A stretch of 64,000 nucleotides of DNA from Tsuneonella dongtanensis. GTDB lineage: Bacteria; Pseudomonadota; Alphaproteobacteria; Sphingomonadales; Sphingomonadaceae. The DNA is taken from NCBI RefSeq assembly GCF_001698205.1, contig NZ_CP016591.1, positions 1,860,001 to 1,924,000 on the forward strand, read 5' to 3'. The position numbers and the translations under genes were made by a program. Shown here one piece after another: positions 1 to 9,680 of the stretch (position 1 is its first letter; the number at the start of each line of letters is the position of its first letter). Below the pieces are notes generated by a model. It made no database searches, was not told the origin of the DNA, and saw only the letters and a list, made by a program, of their open reading frames with translations.

Positions 1-496
1 AACCTGTCCCCAACAACTCCGCAAGTTCCGCGGCGCGGGTTCCTGCGATCGCATGTGCAGCGCCACGATTTCTGGCCGCATCGGGCGTGAGCGAGGCGAG
101 CGGGGTGAGGGGCTCGCCTGCCGGACCGAAGTCCTGCACGAACCATTCGCCGTGACCGCCGGCCATGCAGACCGTCAGGCGATCGGCCGGCTCCCCGGCG
201 AGTGCCATCGCGGCGACGAGGTCCAGCGTGGGGTATCCCGTGACCTCCGCCCCCCAGGCGATCGCCAGCGCGTTGGCCACCGCCATGCCGATGCGGACGC
301 CCGTGAAGCTGCCGGGGCCGAGCGACACCATGATCCGCTCTGCCCGGCCGCGACCGGGCAGCGATGCGATCATCGGCACGAGGTGTTCGGCGTGGCCGCG
401 GCCGAGGACGCGATGGTCCGCGGCGACGAGATGGTCACCGTCGCTGAGCGCGATCGAACAGGCTTCGGTCGCGCATTCGATCGCCAGGGTTCGCAT
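1..496 (-). CDS. tsaB: tRNA threonylcarbamoyladenosine biosynthesis protein TsaB (C-terminus cut off)
   Basis: The window's left edge truncates this gene; 165 codons are visible from an ATG whose complement lies at 494-496. The product opens MRTLAIECATEACSIAL and carries SLGPGSFTGVR around residues 65-75, the hallmark of TsaB. TsaB is a catalytically inactive ASKHA-fold partner that pairs with TsaD (with TsaE and TsaC) to make the t6A37 modification in ANN-decoding tRNAs in the cytoplasm. It lies downstream of the RutE-like and Nfu genes on the same strand and is probably co-transcribed with them. Identification is firm; what is missing is the C-terminal quarter or so. Confidence 0.9.
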   Translation of the reverse strand, partial: MRTLAIECATEACSIALSDGDHLVAADHRVLGRGHAEHLVPMIASLPGRGRAERIMVSLGPGSFTGVRIGMAVANALAIAWGAEVTGYPTLDLVAAMALAGEPADRLTVCMAGGHGEWFVQDFGPAGEPLTPLASLTPDAARNRGAAHAIAGTRAAELAELLGTG

Positions 497-538
497 CCCG
501 CGACCCAAGACTATCGGGGGCTCACGCGCAAGAGCGCA

Positions 539-1147
539 TCAGGCGATGCGGTTGAACTTCGCGAATTCGGGGCGCGGACTGCGACCGAAAATGGAGGTGG
601 CATCCCCGTAACCGATGGAGCAGATCCAGTCGGCCTTCACCCTGGGCTCGTCGGCGAAGAATTCCGCGGTGACCTTGTCGAGATCGACTCCGGACATCGG
701 GCCGCAGTCGAGGCCGAGCGAGCGGGCCGCCAGCATCAGGTATGCGCCCTGCAACGCCGAATTCCGCGCGGCACCTTCCTTGCGCAGCGCTTCGTTGCCT
801 TCGAACCAGCTTTTCGCATCGGTGTGCGGGAACAGCCAGGGCAACTCCTCGTGAAAGTCGATGTCGTAACCGATGATCACGCAGACGGGCGCAGTGCGGA
901 TCTTCTTCTTGTTGTTCTCGGAAGCGAACTCGGCGAGCTTGTCCTTCGCCTCCTGCGACTTGCACCAGACCAGGCGCGCCGGCTGCATGTTGGCCGAAGT
1001 CGGTCCCATCTTGGCCAGCTCGTAGATGGCCTCGATCTGTGCCTCGCTTACCGGCTTGTCGAGCCATCCGTTGTAGCTGCGCGCTTCGCGGAAAATCTGG
1101 TCGAGCGCTTCGTCGCCCAAGGGGCGGTCGTGGAACTGCTTGGTCAT
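539..1147 (-). CDS. RutE/HadB-like NAD(P)H:flavin nitroreductase-family reductase
   Basis: This is a 202-aa FMN-dependent nitroreductase-fold protein of the RutE subfamily. The opening region (LDQIFREARSYNGWLDKPV), the GPTSANMQPARLVW block near residues 48-61 and the C-terminal SIGYGD segment fit malonic semialdehyde reductase, whose usual length is about 196 aa. In E. coli RutE reduces malonic semialdehyde to 3-hydroxypropionate in uracil degradation. No other rut gene is nearby, so the physiological substrate is not established here. It starts 8 bases after the Nfu stop codon and is followed by tsaB, suggesting a three-gene unit. Confidence 0.82.
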   Translation of the reverse strand: MTKQFHDRPLGDEALDQIFREARSYNGWLDKPVSEAQIEAIYELAKMGPTSANMQPARLVWCKSQEAKDKLAEFASENNKKKIRTAPVCVIIGYDIDFHEELPWLFPHTDAKSWFEGNEALRKEGAARNSALQGAYLMLAARSLGLDCGPMSGVDLDKVTAEFFADEPRVKADWICSIGYGDATSIFGRSPRPEFAKFNRIA

Positions 1148-1155
1148 GGGAATCC

Positions 1156-1731
1156 TTACGCGGCGCGAACTTCGGTGACTTCGGGGATGTAGTGCTTGAG
1201 CAGTCCCTCGATGCCGTGCTTGAGTGTGGCGGTCGAGGAAGGACAGCCCGAGCAGGCGCCCTGCATCTGCAGATGCACCACGCCGTCGCGATATCCCCGG
1301 TAGACGATGTCGCCGCCGTCGTTGGCGACAGCGGGACGGATGCGGGTTTCGAGAAGCTCGTGGATCTGGGCGACGATGTCGGCGTCTGCCGGGTCATCAT
1401 CGACGACCGGCTGGTCTTCGGGCGGGACCGAGAAACCGGCTGCTCCTCCCGCGAAAAGGGGCGCGCCGCTGACGAAATGGTCGAGCAGGACCGCGACCAC
1501 CTGCGGCTTCAGCTGGGACCAGTCGGCCCCGGGACCGGCGGTGACGGATACGAAGTCTGAACCGTAGAACACGCCCGTGACTTCACCGGTATCGAACAAC
1601 GCTTCGGCGAGCGGGCTGGCCTCGGCGGCTTCGGGCGAAGCGAATTCGCGGGTGCCGGCGGGCATGACCTGTCGGCCGGGGAGGAACTTGAGCGTCGCCG
1701 GGTTCGGCGTGGTTTCCGTCTCGATGAACAT
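1156..1731 (-). CDS. NifU/Nfu-family Fe-S cluster scaffold protein
   Basis: The 191-aa protein has two parts: an N-terminal Nfu domain beginning MFIETETTPNPATLKFLPG, and a C-terminal NifU-like domain with NDGGDIVYRGY followed by the CxxC motif ACSGCPSS (cysteines at about 160 and 163). Two such subunits bridge a [4Fe-4S] cluster and deliver it to client enzymes such as lipoyl synthase or aconitase. I place the start at 1731 because family members begin MFI(E/Q)TE; an in-frame ATG 12 codons upstream would add a tail not typical of the family. It diverges from the M16 peptidase across 109 bases. Confidence 0.9.
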   Translation of the reverse strand: MFIETETTPNPATLKFLPGRQVMPAGTREFASPEAAEASPLAEALFDTGEVTGVFYGSDFVSVTAGPGADWSQLKPQVVAVLLDHFVSGAPLFAGGAAGFSVPPEDQPVVDDDPADADIVAQIHELLETRIRPAVANDGGDIVYRGYRDGVVHLQMQGACSGCPSSTATLKHGIEGLLKHYIPEVTEVRAA

Positions 1732-1840
1732 ATCCGAAGATGTAGGGATGGGCGCGGTGCGCGGCAAGGACGGCGCGCCCAGAGCGTTTCTTCGCCCACA
1801 TTCACTATCCCTTCACTTGGGGACCCACTATAGCGTCTTC

Positions 1841-4780
1841 ATGAGCCTTTTTCCGCGTGCCTTGCGGCACCTTGCGCCGATCCTCCCGCTTTTCCTGATC
1901 TCCTCGCCGGTACCGGCGCAGGAGAAAACCGGGGCACTGGCGCCCCAGCATCTCCAGACGGGCGCGCAAACGCCGTGGATCTATCGGGGAAGCGACGTCC
2001 CGCGCGACAAGGAGTGGATGTTCGGCGAGATGCCCAACGGGCTGCGCTATGCCGTGCGCAAGAACGGGGTGCCGCCCGAACAGGTGTCCATCCGCGTGCG
2101 GATCGATGCGGGTTCGATCCACGAACAGGATCACGAACAGGGCTTCGCGCACCTGCTGGAGCACATGACTTTCCGCGAGAGCAAGTACCTGGCGAACGGG
2201 GCCGCCATTCCGACGTTCCAGCGGCTCGGCGCGACCTTCGGCAGCGATACCAACGCCGAGACGACCCCGACACAGACCGTCTACAAGCTCGATGTGCCCG
2301 AGGCGAATTCTGGCAAGCTCGAAGAGGTTTTCAAGCTTCTGTCGGGCATGATCCGCGAGCCTACTCTTTCAGCGAAGGGGCTGTCCGAGGACCTGCCGAT
2401 CGTGCTCGCCGAGAAGCGCGAGCAGGCCGCCGCGGCGCAGCGCGTTGCCGAGGAAAGCCGCAAGACCATCTTTGCCGGGCAGCGCCTCGCGAACAGGTTG
2501 CCGATCGGCACGGAAGCTACCCTGACGGCTGCCACTCCGCAGACGGTGCGGGCATTCCACGACCGCTGGTACCGGCCCGAGAACACCGTGATCGTGGTCG
2601 CCGGCGATGCCGATCCGCGCGCGCTTGCCTTGCTCGTCGAGCGCTATTTCGGCGACTGGAAGGGCCGCGGCCCCCATGTCGAGCCGCCCGATTTCGGCGA
2701 CCCGGTTGCTCCCGCCGGTTCCGATCCCGCGAATCCGGTCGGCGAAACCGCGGTCCTGGTCGAGCCGGACCTGCCGCGCACGATGACATACGCGGTCATG
2801 CGCCCCTGGCGGCAGGTCAACGACACCATCGTCTACAACGAAGGACTGCTGCTCGACTCGCTGTCGCAGGCGATCATCAACCGGCGCCTCGAATCGCGGG
2901 CGCGCGCGGGCGGATCGTACCTCTATGCGCAAGTGAACCAGGATGATGTCAGCCGCACCGCCGACGCGACTTTCGTGAGTTTCGCGCCCCTGACCGAAGA
3001 TTGGCAAACGGCGCTCGCCGACGTCCGCGGTGTCATCGCAGACGCGATCGCCACTCCGCCGACGCAGGAAGAGATCGACCGGGAAATGGCCGAGTTCGAG
3101 GTGGCGTTTGCCAGCTCGGTCGAGCAGCGGGCGGTGCTGGCCGGATCGAAGCTTGCCGACGACATCGTCCAGGCAGTCGACATCCGCGAAACGGTCGCTG
3201 CGCCCGAGACGGTGCTGCTCGTGTTCCAGGGCATGAAGGACAAATTCACTCCGGAGAATGTGCTCAAGCACACGCGCGCCCTGTTCAGCGGACCGGTGAC
3301 CCGGTCGGTCTACGTCACCCCCGACGCGTCCGAGGCAAATGCCTCCGCACTGCGCACGGCCTTGCTAACCCCTATCGCGGCAGACGGCAGCGCGCGACTG
3401 GCGGCGAAGAGCGTCTCGTTCGACCAGCTTCCGCCTGTTGGACCTCCGGGGACGATCGCCGAGCAGTCCCCGCTGGGCATTCTCGGTATCGACCGCGTCA
3501 AGTTCGCCAACGGCGTGAGTGCCTTGCTGTGGAGCAACAATGCCGAGCCGGGCCGGGTGACGGTCAAGGTGCGTTTCGGTTCGGGCCGCCGCGCCTTTGC
3601 GCCCGAGGATGCCGTGTACGCCTCGCTCGGCGAGGCGGCGCTCGTCGGCTCCGGTGTGGGCGAACTGGGGCAGGAGGAGCTCGACCGCATTTCCACTGGT
3701 CGCAGGATGGGCTTCGACTTCGAAATCGAGGAGGGCGTGTTCACCTTCGCGGCACAGACCCGCTCGGCCGACCTGGCCGACCAGCTTTACCTGTTCGCTG
3801 CAAAGCTCGGCATGCCCCGCTGGGATGCCAATCCCGTGATCCGGGCGCGGGCCGCGGCCAAGCTTGCGTACGAAAGCTACGCGACGAGCCCCAACGGTAT
3901 GCTCGAACGCGACCTCGAGTACGAATTGTACGGCCGCGATTCGCGCTTCGAAACGCCCGCTCCGCCGGAGCTCGACGCTGCGACGCCTGAAGGTTTCCGC
4001 AAGGTGTGGGAGCCGCTGCTGGCGCAGGGGCCGGTCGAGGTGCTGGTGTTCGGCGAGTTCGACAAGGACGCGACGCTCGAGGCGCTGCGGCGGACCTTCG
4101 GTGCTCTGCCCGCGCGCCAGCCGATCCCGGCGGACGCTCTGGCCCGTGCGACGAACCTTGCCAGTGCCTCTGATCCGCGCGTGCTGTTCCATCGCGGCGA
4201 CGATAGCCAGGCTGCTGCCATGGTCGCGTGGCCGACCGGTGGCGGTGTCGTGGGCCTGCGCGAATCCCGCCAGCTCCAGATCCTCAGCGACCTGTTCAAC
4301 AATCGCCTGCTCGACGAGATGCGCGAACGGACGGGCGCGAGCTACTCGCCACAAGTCGTCAACGACTGGCCGGTCGACGTCGAGACGGGGGGATCGATCA
4401 AGGCGCTGGCCCTTATCCGGCCGCAGGATGTTCCGGCCTACTTCGCGGCGACCGAGCAGATCGTCCGTGACCTCGTCACGACCCCTGTGACTGCCGACGA
4501 GCTGGCCCGGGTGACCGAGCCGCTCAAGCAGTCGGTGAGCCGCGCCTCGACCGGAAATACCTTCTGGCTCTGGCAGCTCGAAGGCGCGTCGGAAGATTCG
4601 CGCCGGGTCGCGCTCCTGCGGACACTGCTGGTCGACTACACGCAAACCACGCCCGAAGCGATGCAGGCGCTTGCGACCAAGTACCTCGCAAGCCGCCAGC
4701 CGTTCCGGTTGGCAGTCATCCCGCAAGGCCAGCAGCTCGCGACGGCCCCGGCCTCCTCGCCGCCGGCGGGAGGTCGCTGA
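1841..4780 (+). CDS. Secreted M16-family zinc metallopeptidase (pitrilysin-like)
   Basis: This 979-aa protein starts with a signal peptide (MSLFPRALRHLAPILPLFLI..., probable cleavage near residues 26-27). It then shows the inverted zinc motif HLLEH at residues 104-108 (HxxEH), with the expected downstream Glu region around AEKREQ. Two N-terminal M16 lobes and a C-terminal inactive half (with a second peptidase_M16_C-like block) fit the roughly 100-kDa periplasmic class. It likely degrades peptides in the periplasm. I chose ATG 1841 because it directly precedes the signal peptide; an open frame reaches further upstream to 1577 but lies over the opposite-strand Nfu gene. Confidence 0.88.
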   Translation: MSLFPRALRHLAPILPLFLISSPVPAQEKTGALAPQHLQTGAQTPWIYRGSDVPRDKEWMFGEMPNGLRYAVRKNGVPPEQVSIRVRIDAGSIHEQDHEQGFAHLLEHMTFRESKYLANGAAIPTFQRLGATFGSDTNAETTPTQTVYKLDVPEANSGKLEEVFKLLSGMIREPTLSAKGLSEDLPIVLAEKREQAAAAQRVAEESRKTIFAGQRLANRLPIGTEATLTAATPQTVRAFHDRWYRPENTVIVVAGDADPRALALLVERYFGDWKGRGPHVEPPDFGDPVAPAGSDPANPVGETAVLVEPDLPRTMTYAVMRPWRQVNDTIVYNEGLLLDSLSQAIINRRLESRARAGGSYLYAQVNQDDVSRTADATFVSFAPLTEDWQTALADVRGVIADAIATPPTQEEIDREMAEFEVAFASSVEQRAVLAGSKLADDIVQAVDIRETVAAPETVLLVFQGMKDKFTPENVLKHTRALFSGPVTRSVYVTPDASEANASALRTALLTPIAADGSARLAAKSVSFDQLPPVGPPGTIAEQSPLGILGIDRVKFANGVSALLWSNNAEPGRVTVKVRFGSGRRAFAPEDAVYASLGEAALVGSGVGELGQEELDRISTGRRMGFDFEIEEGVFTFAAQTRSADLADQLYLFAAKLGMPRWDANPVIRARAAAKLAYESYATSPNGMLERDLEYELYGRDSRFETPAPPELDAATPEGFRKVWEPLLAQGPVEVLVFGEFDKDATLEALRRTFGALPARQPIPADALARATNLASASDPRVLFHRGDDSQAAAMVAWPTGGGVVGLRESRQLQILSDLFNNRLLDEMRERTGASYSPQVVNDWPVDVETGGSIKALALIRPQDVPAYFAATEQIVRDLVTTPVTADELARVTEPLKQSVSRASTGNTFWLWQLEGASEDSRRVALLRTLLVDYTQTTPEAMQALATKYLASRQPFRLAVIPQGQQLATAPASSPPAGGR

Positions 4781-4811
4781 CGCACCGCTCGGGACACCGC
4801 GCCTTCATCGC

Positions 4812-4834
4812 GGCCAAGATTATCGCGCTTGGCC
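4812..4834 (+). other. Hairpin between M16 peptidase and DAHP synthase genes
   Basis: A perfect 7-bp stem, GGCCAAG/CTTGGCC, encloses a 9-base loop 32 bases after the M16 stop codon. No T-run follows, so it is at best a weak or Rho-assisted terminator. It may simply be a leader structure of the downstream gene. Confidence 0.3.
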
Positions 4835-4905
4835 CGGGTGGTCCTTTGCGGTTCGGAGGGGTTCCGCCTAAAGCATGATACCCGCAACCGACCGACGAAG
4901 AGACT

Positions 4906-6279
4906 GTGGCAAGTAACTGGACCCCTGAAAGCTGGCAGGCGCACGAAGCGCGTCACCTGCCGCAATACGAAGACGCCGCCGCACTGGCCGACGCCGAGAA
5001 GACGTTGGCGAGCTATCCGCCGCTTGTCTTCGCGGGCGAAGCGCGTGCGCTGAAGGCCGATCTGGGGGACGTGGCAAACGGGCACGGTTTCCTCCTCCAG
5101 GGCGGCGATTGCGCGGAAAGCTTTGCGGAGTTTCACCCCAACAATATCCGCGACACCTTCCGGGTGCTGCTGCAGATGGCGGTCGTGCTCACTTTCGCGA
5201 GCAAGCGCCCGGTGGTGAAGGTCGGGCGGATGGCCGGGCAGTTCGCCAAGCCCCGCAGTTCCGATACGGAAACGCAAGGGTCCGTGACGCTGCCGAGCTA
5301 CTTTGGCGACAACGTGAACGGGATCGAGTTCGAGCCTGACGCCCGGCGCAACGATCCGCAGCGCATGGTGCGCGCCTACTCGCAGGCGGCGGCGACCCTC
5401 AACCTGCTGCGGGCCTTCGCTGGCGGCGGTTATGCCAACTTGCGGCAGGTGCACCGGTGGACCCTCGACTTCATGGGCCGATCGCCGTGGGCCGACAAGT
5501 TCAAGGACGTGGCCGACCGTATCGGCGAGTCGCTCGATTTCATGGAGGCCTGCGGGGTCAATCCCGAGACTCTGCCGCAGCTTGAGCGGACGACGTTCTA
5601 CACCAGTCACGAAGCGCTCTTGCTGCCTTACGAGCAGGCGCTGACCCGGCAGGACAGCCTGACGGGCGACTGGTACGATTGTTCGGCGCACATGCTCTGG
5701 ATCGGCGACCGGACACGCTTCCCCGGCAGCGCGCATATCGAATTCGCGCGTGGCATCGGCAATCCCCTCGGAATGAAGTGCGGGCCGAGCCTGGAAAGCG
5801 ACGACCTGCTCAGGTTGCTCGATACGCTGAACCCGGCGCGCGAACCGGGGCGGATCACGCTGATCAGCCGGTTCGGACACGACAAGGTCGAAGCGGGCCT
5901 GCCGCGGCTGGTGCGTGCGGTGCAGCGCGAAGGCCACCCGGTCGTGTGGAGCTGCGACCCGATGCATGGCAACGTCGTCAAGTCGGACAGCGGCTACAAA
6001 ACGCGCCCGTTTGATCGCATCCTGTCCGAAGTGAAGGGCTTCTTCGCGGTTCACCGCGCGGAAGGAACTCATGCCGGGGGTATCCATATCGAGATGACCG
6101 GGCAGGACGTGACCGAGTGCGTGGGTGGCGCCGTCGCCATCACCGACGAGGCGCTGGGCGATCGCTACCACACGCATTGCGACCCGCGGTTGAATGCCGC
6201 GCAGTCGCTCGAACTGGCTTTCCTGCTCGCCGAGATGCTGAATCTCGAGGCGCAGACCCGGCCGGCGGCCGCGGCTTAG
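4906..6279 (+). CDS. aroG: Class II 3-deoxy-7-phosphoheptulonate (DAHP) synthase
   Basis: The product is a 457-aa plant-type (class II) DAHP synthase. It condenses phosphoenolpyruvate and erythrose 4-phosphate in the first step of the shikimate pathway. The family blocks are clear: [11 protein letters not shown] near residue 63 (metal-binding Cys), [14 protein letters not shown], a mid-protein [10 protein letters not shown] and the C-terminal [18 protein letters not shown]. The start is GTG (GTGGCAAGTAAC). aroB and aroK lie about 47 kb away, so the pathway genes are dispersed. The stop shares four bases (TTAG, 6276-6279) with the convergent quinone oxidoreductase gene. Confidence 0.95.
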   Translation: MASNWTPESWQAHEARHLPQYEDAAALADAEKTLASYPPLVFAGEARALKADLGDVANGHGFLLQGGDCAESFAEFHPNNIRDTFRVLLQMAVVLTFASKRPVVKVGRMAGQFAKPRSSDTETQGSVTLPSYFGDNVNGIEFEPDARRNDPQRMVRAYSQAAATLNLLRAFAGGGYANLRQVHRWTLDFMGRSPWADKFKDVADRIGESLDFMEACGVNPETLPQLERTTFYTSHEALLLPYEQALTRQDSLTGDWYDCSAHMLWIGDRTRFPGSAHIEFARGIGNPLGMKCGPSLESDDLLRLLDTLNPAREPGRITLISRFGHDKVEAGLPRLVRAVQREGHPVVWSCDPMHGNVVKSDSGYKTRPFDRILSEVKGFFAVHRAEGTHAGGIHIEMTGQDVTECVGGAVAITDEALGDRYHTHCDPRLNAAQSLELAFLLAEMLNLEAQTRPAAAA

Positions 6280-7253
6280 GGGACAAGCAAGGTCGAACCT
6301 GTCGTGCGGCGGCCTTCGATGTCGCGGTGCGCCTGCGCGGCCTCGGCGAGCGGGTAGGTCTGGCCGATCTCCACGGTCAGCCTGCCGCTCTCGATGAGCG
6401 ACCATAACTTCGCCGAACCCTCCGCGCGCTCGGTGGGCTCGCGGTAGTAGTCGAACAGGGTAGGGCGGCTGACGAACAACGAACCCGCTGCGGCCAGGCT
6501 GCCGAGGTTGACGCCCGTCACCGGCCCGCTGGCATTGCCGAAACTGGCGATCACGCCCCGCCGACCGGTTGCTGCAAGCGATGCCTCCCACGTCGCTTTG
6601 CCCACGCCGTCATAGCTCGCGCGCACGCCCGCTCCGCCAGTGATCTCCCGGACCTGCGCAGCAAGGTCGCCAGCACCGGCGTCGATCGCATGCTCTGCTC
6701 CGAGCGCGAGTGCGCGGGCGCACTTTTCTGCCGAGCCCGCCGTTGCGATTACCCGAACGCCGCGCGCGACGAGCCATTGCACGAGCAATTGCCCGACACC
6801 TCCCGCCGCGGCGTGGACCAGTGCCCAGCCACCGGGCGTCACCGGCGCTACCCGCTCCGCGAGCATCTCGGTCGTGAGGCCCTTGAGCAGGACCGCTGCG
6901 GCCACTTCCAGGCTGATCCCCTCGGGCACCTTGAAAAGGCTGTCCTCCGTGGTCAGCTGGTAATCTGCATAGGCTGCACGGTTGGGGCCAAACGTCGCGA
7001 CGCGGTCGCCGACTTTCACGTGCGTAACTCCGTCGCCCGTCGCCTCGACCGTGCCGGCCGCTTCGAGCCCCAGCGTCCCGGGGAGGTCGATCGGATAAAG
7101 GCCCGAGCGGTGATAGGTGTCGATGAAATTCAGCCCGACCGCGGAATGGCGCACCAGCACCTGTCCGGGACCGGGATCGGGAAGCTCGATCTCACGCCAC
7201 TGGATGACCTCGGGACCGCCAGTTTGCTCGATGATTGCTTGCCGTGTGCGCAT
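6276..7253 (-). CDS. NAD(P)H:quinone oxidoreductase (zeta-crystallin type, MDR family)
   Basis: This 325-aa medium-chain dehydrogenase has the quinone reductase pattern: [15 protein letters not shown] at about residues 42-56, [13 protein letters not shown], and the nucleotide-binding [13 protein letters not shown]. It lacks the zinc-binding cysteines of alcohol dehydrogenases. It probably transfers electrons from NADPH to quinones or reduces 2-alkenals. The start at 7253 gives [17 protein letters not shown] and has a good ribosome site (AAGGGGACT). A direct-repeat element lies 21 bases upstream (7275-7300), suggesting control by a repressor. Confidence 0.9.
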   Translation of the reverse strand: MRTRQAIIEQTGGPEVIQWREIELPDPGPGQVLVRHSAVGLNFIDTYHRSGLYPIDLPGTLGLEAAGTVEATGDGVTHVKVGDRVATFGPNRAAYADYQLTTEDSLFKVPEGISLEVAAAVLLKGLTTEMLAERVAPVTPGGWALVHAAAGGVGQLLVQWLVARGVRVIATAGSAEKCARALALGAEHAIDAGAGDLAAQVREITGGAGVRASYDGVGKATWEASLAATGRRGVIASFGNASGPVTGVNLGSLAAAGSLFVSRPTLFDYYREPTERAEGSAKLWSLIESGRLTVEIGQTYPLAEAAQAHRDIEGRRTTGSTLLVP

Positions 7254-7274
7254 GGAAAGTCCCCTTACCCCGTA

Positions 7275-7300
7275 ATGTAACGCTTCGGAGCGATGTAACG
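7275..7300. promoter_or_regulatory. Direct-repeat operator candidate between qor-like gene and egtB
   Basis: Two identical 8-mers, ATGTAACG at 7275-7282 and 7293-7300, are spaced 18 bases start to start. Between and overlapping them is a small perfect stem-loop, CGCT-TCGG-AGCG (7281-7292). The element lies 21 bases upstream of the quinone oxidoreductase start and about 110 bases upstream of egtB. TGTAAC/GTTACA half-sites are common in TetR-type operators; that link is inference. Confidence 0.4.
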
Positions 7301-7409
7301 AAGGACAGGGACACGGCAAGGCCGGGAACAAAATTCGAACAACGGGGTTCACAACGTGCACCGGGTCGCTCATCATGGACGCGACTCCGCAGCGAGAGGG
7401 GATTGGTCG

Positions 7410-8645
7410 GTGTCGCAGGCCGGGGCAGCAAGTCATTGCATCACAGGCGAAATCAACGATCGATTCGTTGCAACGCGCGCACTGAGCGAGGCTCTCGCGG
7501 CGCCCTTATCCGATGCCGACGCGACGATCCAATCGATGGACGACGCCAGCCCGACCAAGTGGCATCTCGCGCATACGACATGGTTCTGGGAGACGTTCCT
7601 CCTGCGCGATCACGTGCCGGATTACCGGTTGTGGCGCGAGGACTGGCCGTTTCTGTTCAATTCCTATTACGAAGCGGAAGGCGCACGGCTTGCGCGACCG
7701 AGCCGAGGCATGTTGTCGCGTCCCACGCTCGCGGAAATCGTCGAATGGCGAACCCACGTTACTTCAGCGATGACGCCGCTGCTCGACGATCCGGCGCTGG
7801 CGCCCTTGATCGAACTCGGCATCGCGCACGAGCAGCAGCATCAGGAATTGCTGCTGACCGACATCAAGCATGCCTTGTTCCAGAGCCCTATGGGGCCGGC
7901 GATGTGGGAGGCGCCCGGTGCTGTTCAGCTGGATCCCGTGGATGCCATCACATGGCTTGCCCACCCGGGCGGCATTGCGATGATCGGCCACGATGGGGGC
8001 GGGTTCGCCTTCGATAATGAAGGCCCGCGCCATCGCGTGCTTCTCGAGCCGTTTGCACTTGCCGATCGACTGGTGACCAATGGCGAATGGCAGGAATTCA
8101 TCGACGACGGCGGCTACCGGAACGTCGCCGTGTGGCTTTCCGATGGTTGGGCGTGGGTGCAGGCGGAAGGGATAGGCGCGCCGCTGTACTGGCGTGAGGG
8201 CGACCACTTCACGCACAGTGGCTGGCAACCGCGCAACCCGCACGCGCCGGTCACGCACATTTCCTATTACGAGGCGGACGCCTTCGCCACTTGGGCCGGA
8301 GCCCGCCTGCCGACCGAGTTCGAGTGGGAGGCGATGGCGCAGCGAAATGACCCCGACGCGGGCAACCAGCTGGACGGTGCCGGCCCCCCGCTGCCGACTG
8401 GTGGCAAGAGCTTTTTCGGCGATTGCTGGCAGTTCACGCGGTCGGCCTATCTCCCTTATCCGCGCTTTCGCCCGGCCGAAGGCGCGGTTGGCGAATACAA
8501 TGGCAAGTTCATGAGCGGCCAGGTCGTCCTGCGCGGCGCGAGCTGCGCAACGGTCCGTGGCCACTCGCGCGCCAGCTATCGCAACTTCTTCTATCCCCAC
8601 CAGCGGTGGCAATTCACCGGGCTGCGCCTGGCAAAGGACGCTTGA
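7410..8645 (+). CDS. egtB: Ergothioneine biosynthesis sulfoxide synthase EgtB
   Basis: EgtB is a 411-aa nonheme iron enzyme that joins trimethylhistidine (hercynine) to a thiol donor, forming the C-S bond of ergothioneine. An N-terminal DinB-like domain supplies the iron ligands: WHLAH (His52) and HEQQHQE (His140, His144). The C-terminal FGE-sulfatase fold includes APVTHISYYEADAFATWAG and ends with GASCATVRGHSRASYRNFF. I choose the GTG at 7410, preceded by GAGAGGGG at normal spacing, over a GTG at 7356. Its stop overlaps the egtD start (TGATG). The thiol donor cannot be read from sequence. Confidence 0.93.
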   Translation: MSQAGAASHCITGEINDRFVATRALSEALAAPLSDADATIQSMDDASPTKWHLAHTTWFWETFLLRDHVPDYRLWREDWPFLFNSYYEAEGARLARPSRGMLSRPTLAEIVEWRTHVTSAMTPLLDDPALAPLIELGIAHEQQHQELLLTDIKHALFQSPMGPAMWEAPGAVQLDPVDAITWLAHPGGIAMIGHDGGGFAFDNEGPRHRVLLEPFALADRLVTNGEWQEFIDDGGYRNVAVWLSDGWAWVQAEGIGAPLYWREGDHFTHSGWQPRNPHAPVTHISYYEADAFATWAGARLPTEFEWEAMAQRNDPDAGNQLDGAGPPLPTGGKSFFGDCWQFTRSAYLPYPRFRPAEGAVGEYNGKFMSGQVVLRGASCATVRGHSRASYRNFFYPHQRWQFTGLRLAKDA

Positions 8646-9631
8646 TGCCTACATCCAAAGGACTGAGCCTCGTCGAGACGGACGAAAATGGCATCGCCAC
8701 CGCGTTTCGCGGCGACGTTTTGCAGGGGCTCTCCGAGCCGCAGAAGGCTGTCCCGGCGCGCTGGTTCTACGACGACGCCGGTTCGGAGCTCTTCGAAGAC
8801 ATCACCCGCCTGCCGGAATACTATCCGACGCGTGCCGAGACCGAGATACTTTCGACCCGCGGCGACGAATTCCGCGCCCTTATCGGCGAAGGGCGCGCGG
8901 TGGTCGAGTTCGGGTCGGGCAGTTCGGTCAAGACGCCGCTGCTGTTGGAAGCGATTGCGCCTGCGGCCTACGTCCCGCTCGACATCGCGGGTGACTTCCT
9001 GCGCGCCTCCGCCGATGCGCTTGCCGCGAAGTTTCCCGGCCTTCCGGTCCATCCCGTCGAGGCCGACTTCATGCGCAAGGTCGAGTTGCCCGATGCCGTC
9101 GCGAACTTGCCCAAGCTCGGTTTCTTTCCGGGTTCTACGATTGGCAACATGGTCGCGCGGACCGCGACCGACCTCCTGCGCACGATGCGTGCGACGCTGG
9201 GCGAGGGTAGCCGTCTGCTGATCGGGATGGACCTGATCAAGGATCCCGCGGTTCTCGAAGCGGCGTACGACGACGCGCAAGGTGTGACCGCTCGATTCAA
9301 TCTCAACCTCGCCGAACGCATCAACCGTGAACTGGACGGCACCATCCCGGTCGAAGCATTGCGCCACGTTGCGCGCTGGAACGACGACTTCGCGCGGATC
9401 GAGATGCATCTGCAAGCGACCCGGGCAATCGCGTTCGAGGTCGCGGGACACAGGTTCAGCATGGCGGCGGGCGAGACGATCCACACAGAGAACAGCCACA
9501 AGTTTTCCCGGCGCAGCGCGAACCTGCTTCTCTTGGCTGGCGGGTGGACCCCGCGCGCCCGGTGGACTGACGGGGAAGGCCTGTTCTCGCTGATCCTAGC
9601 CGATGCGACCATCCCGCGCAGCGCGCCCTAG
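8645..9631 (+). CDS. egtD: L-histidine N(alpha)-methyltransferase EgtD
   Basis: This is a 328-aa SAM-dependent enzyme that trimethylates the alpha-amino group of histidine to give hercynine, the substrate of EgtB. Family blocks seen are YDDAGSELFEDITRLPEYYP (about residues 40-59), the SAM-binding VVEFGSGSSVKT, LGFFPGSTIGN, and a C-terminal IHTENSHKFS. The ATG overlaps the egtB stop by one base, so translation is coupled. No egtA, egtC or egtE is present, as is common outside actinobacteria. Confidence 0.94.
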   Translation: MPTSKGLSLVETDENGIATAFRGDVLQGLSEPQKAVPARWFYDDAGSELFEDITRLPEYYPTRAETEILSTRGDEFRALIGEGRAVVEFGSGSSVKTPLLLEAIAPAAYVPLDIAGDFLRASADALAAKFPGLPVHPVEADFMRKVELPDAVANLPKLGFFPGSTIGNMVARTATDLLRTMRATLGEGSRLLIGMDLIKDPAVLEAAYDDAQGVTARFNLNLAERINRELDGTIPVEALRHVARWNDDFARIEMHLQATRAIAFEVAGHRFSMAAGETIHTENSHKFSRRSANLLLLAGGWTPRARWTDGEGLFSLILADATIPRSAP

Positions 9632-9680
9632 CGCTCCGGTCATGGTGCGGTCATCAAGCCCAGTGTAGTGTGCCCGGGCG

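Noticed and set aside
1577..1840. Upstream extension of the M16 peptidase frame to 1577
   Set aside because: The extension lies antisense to the Nfu gene, and the ATG at 1841 starts a clear signal peptide.
3365..4726. 453-codon open frame opposite the M16 peptidase
   Set aside because: It is an antisense shadow of a clear zinc peptidase with no ribosome site or family resemblance.
7356..7409. Earlier GTG start for EgtB
   Set aside because: It lacks a ribosome site and adds residues not seen in the family, whereas GTG 7410 follows GAGAGGGG.
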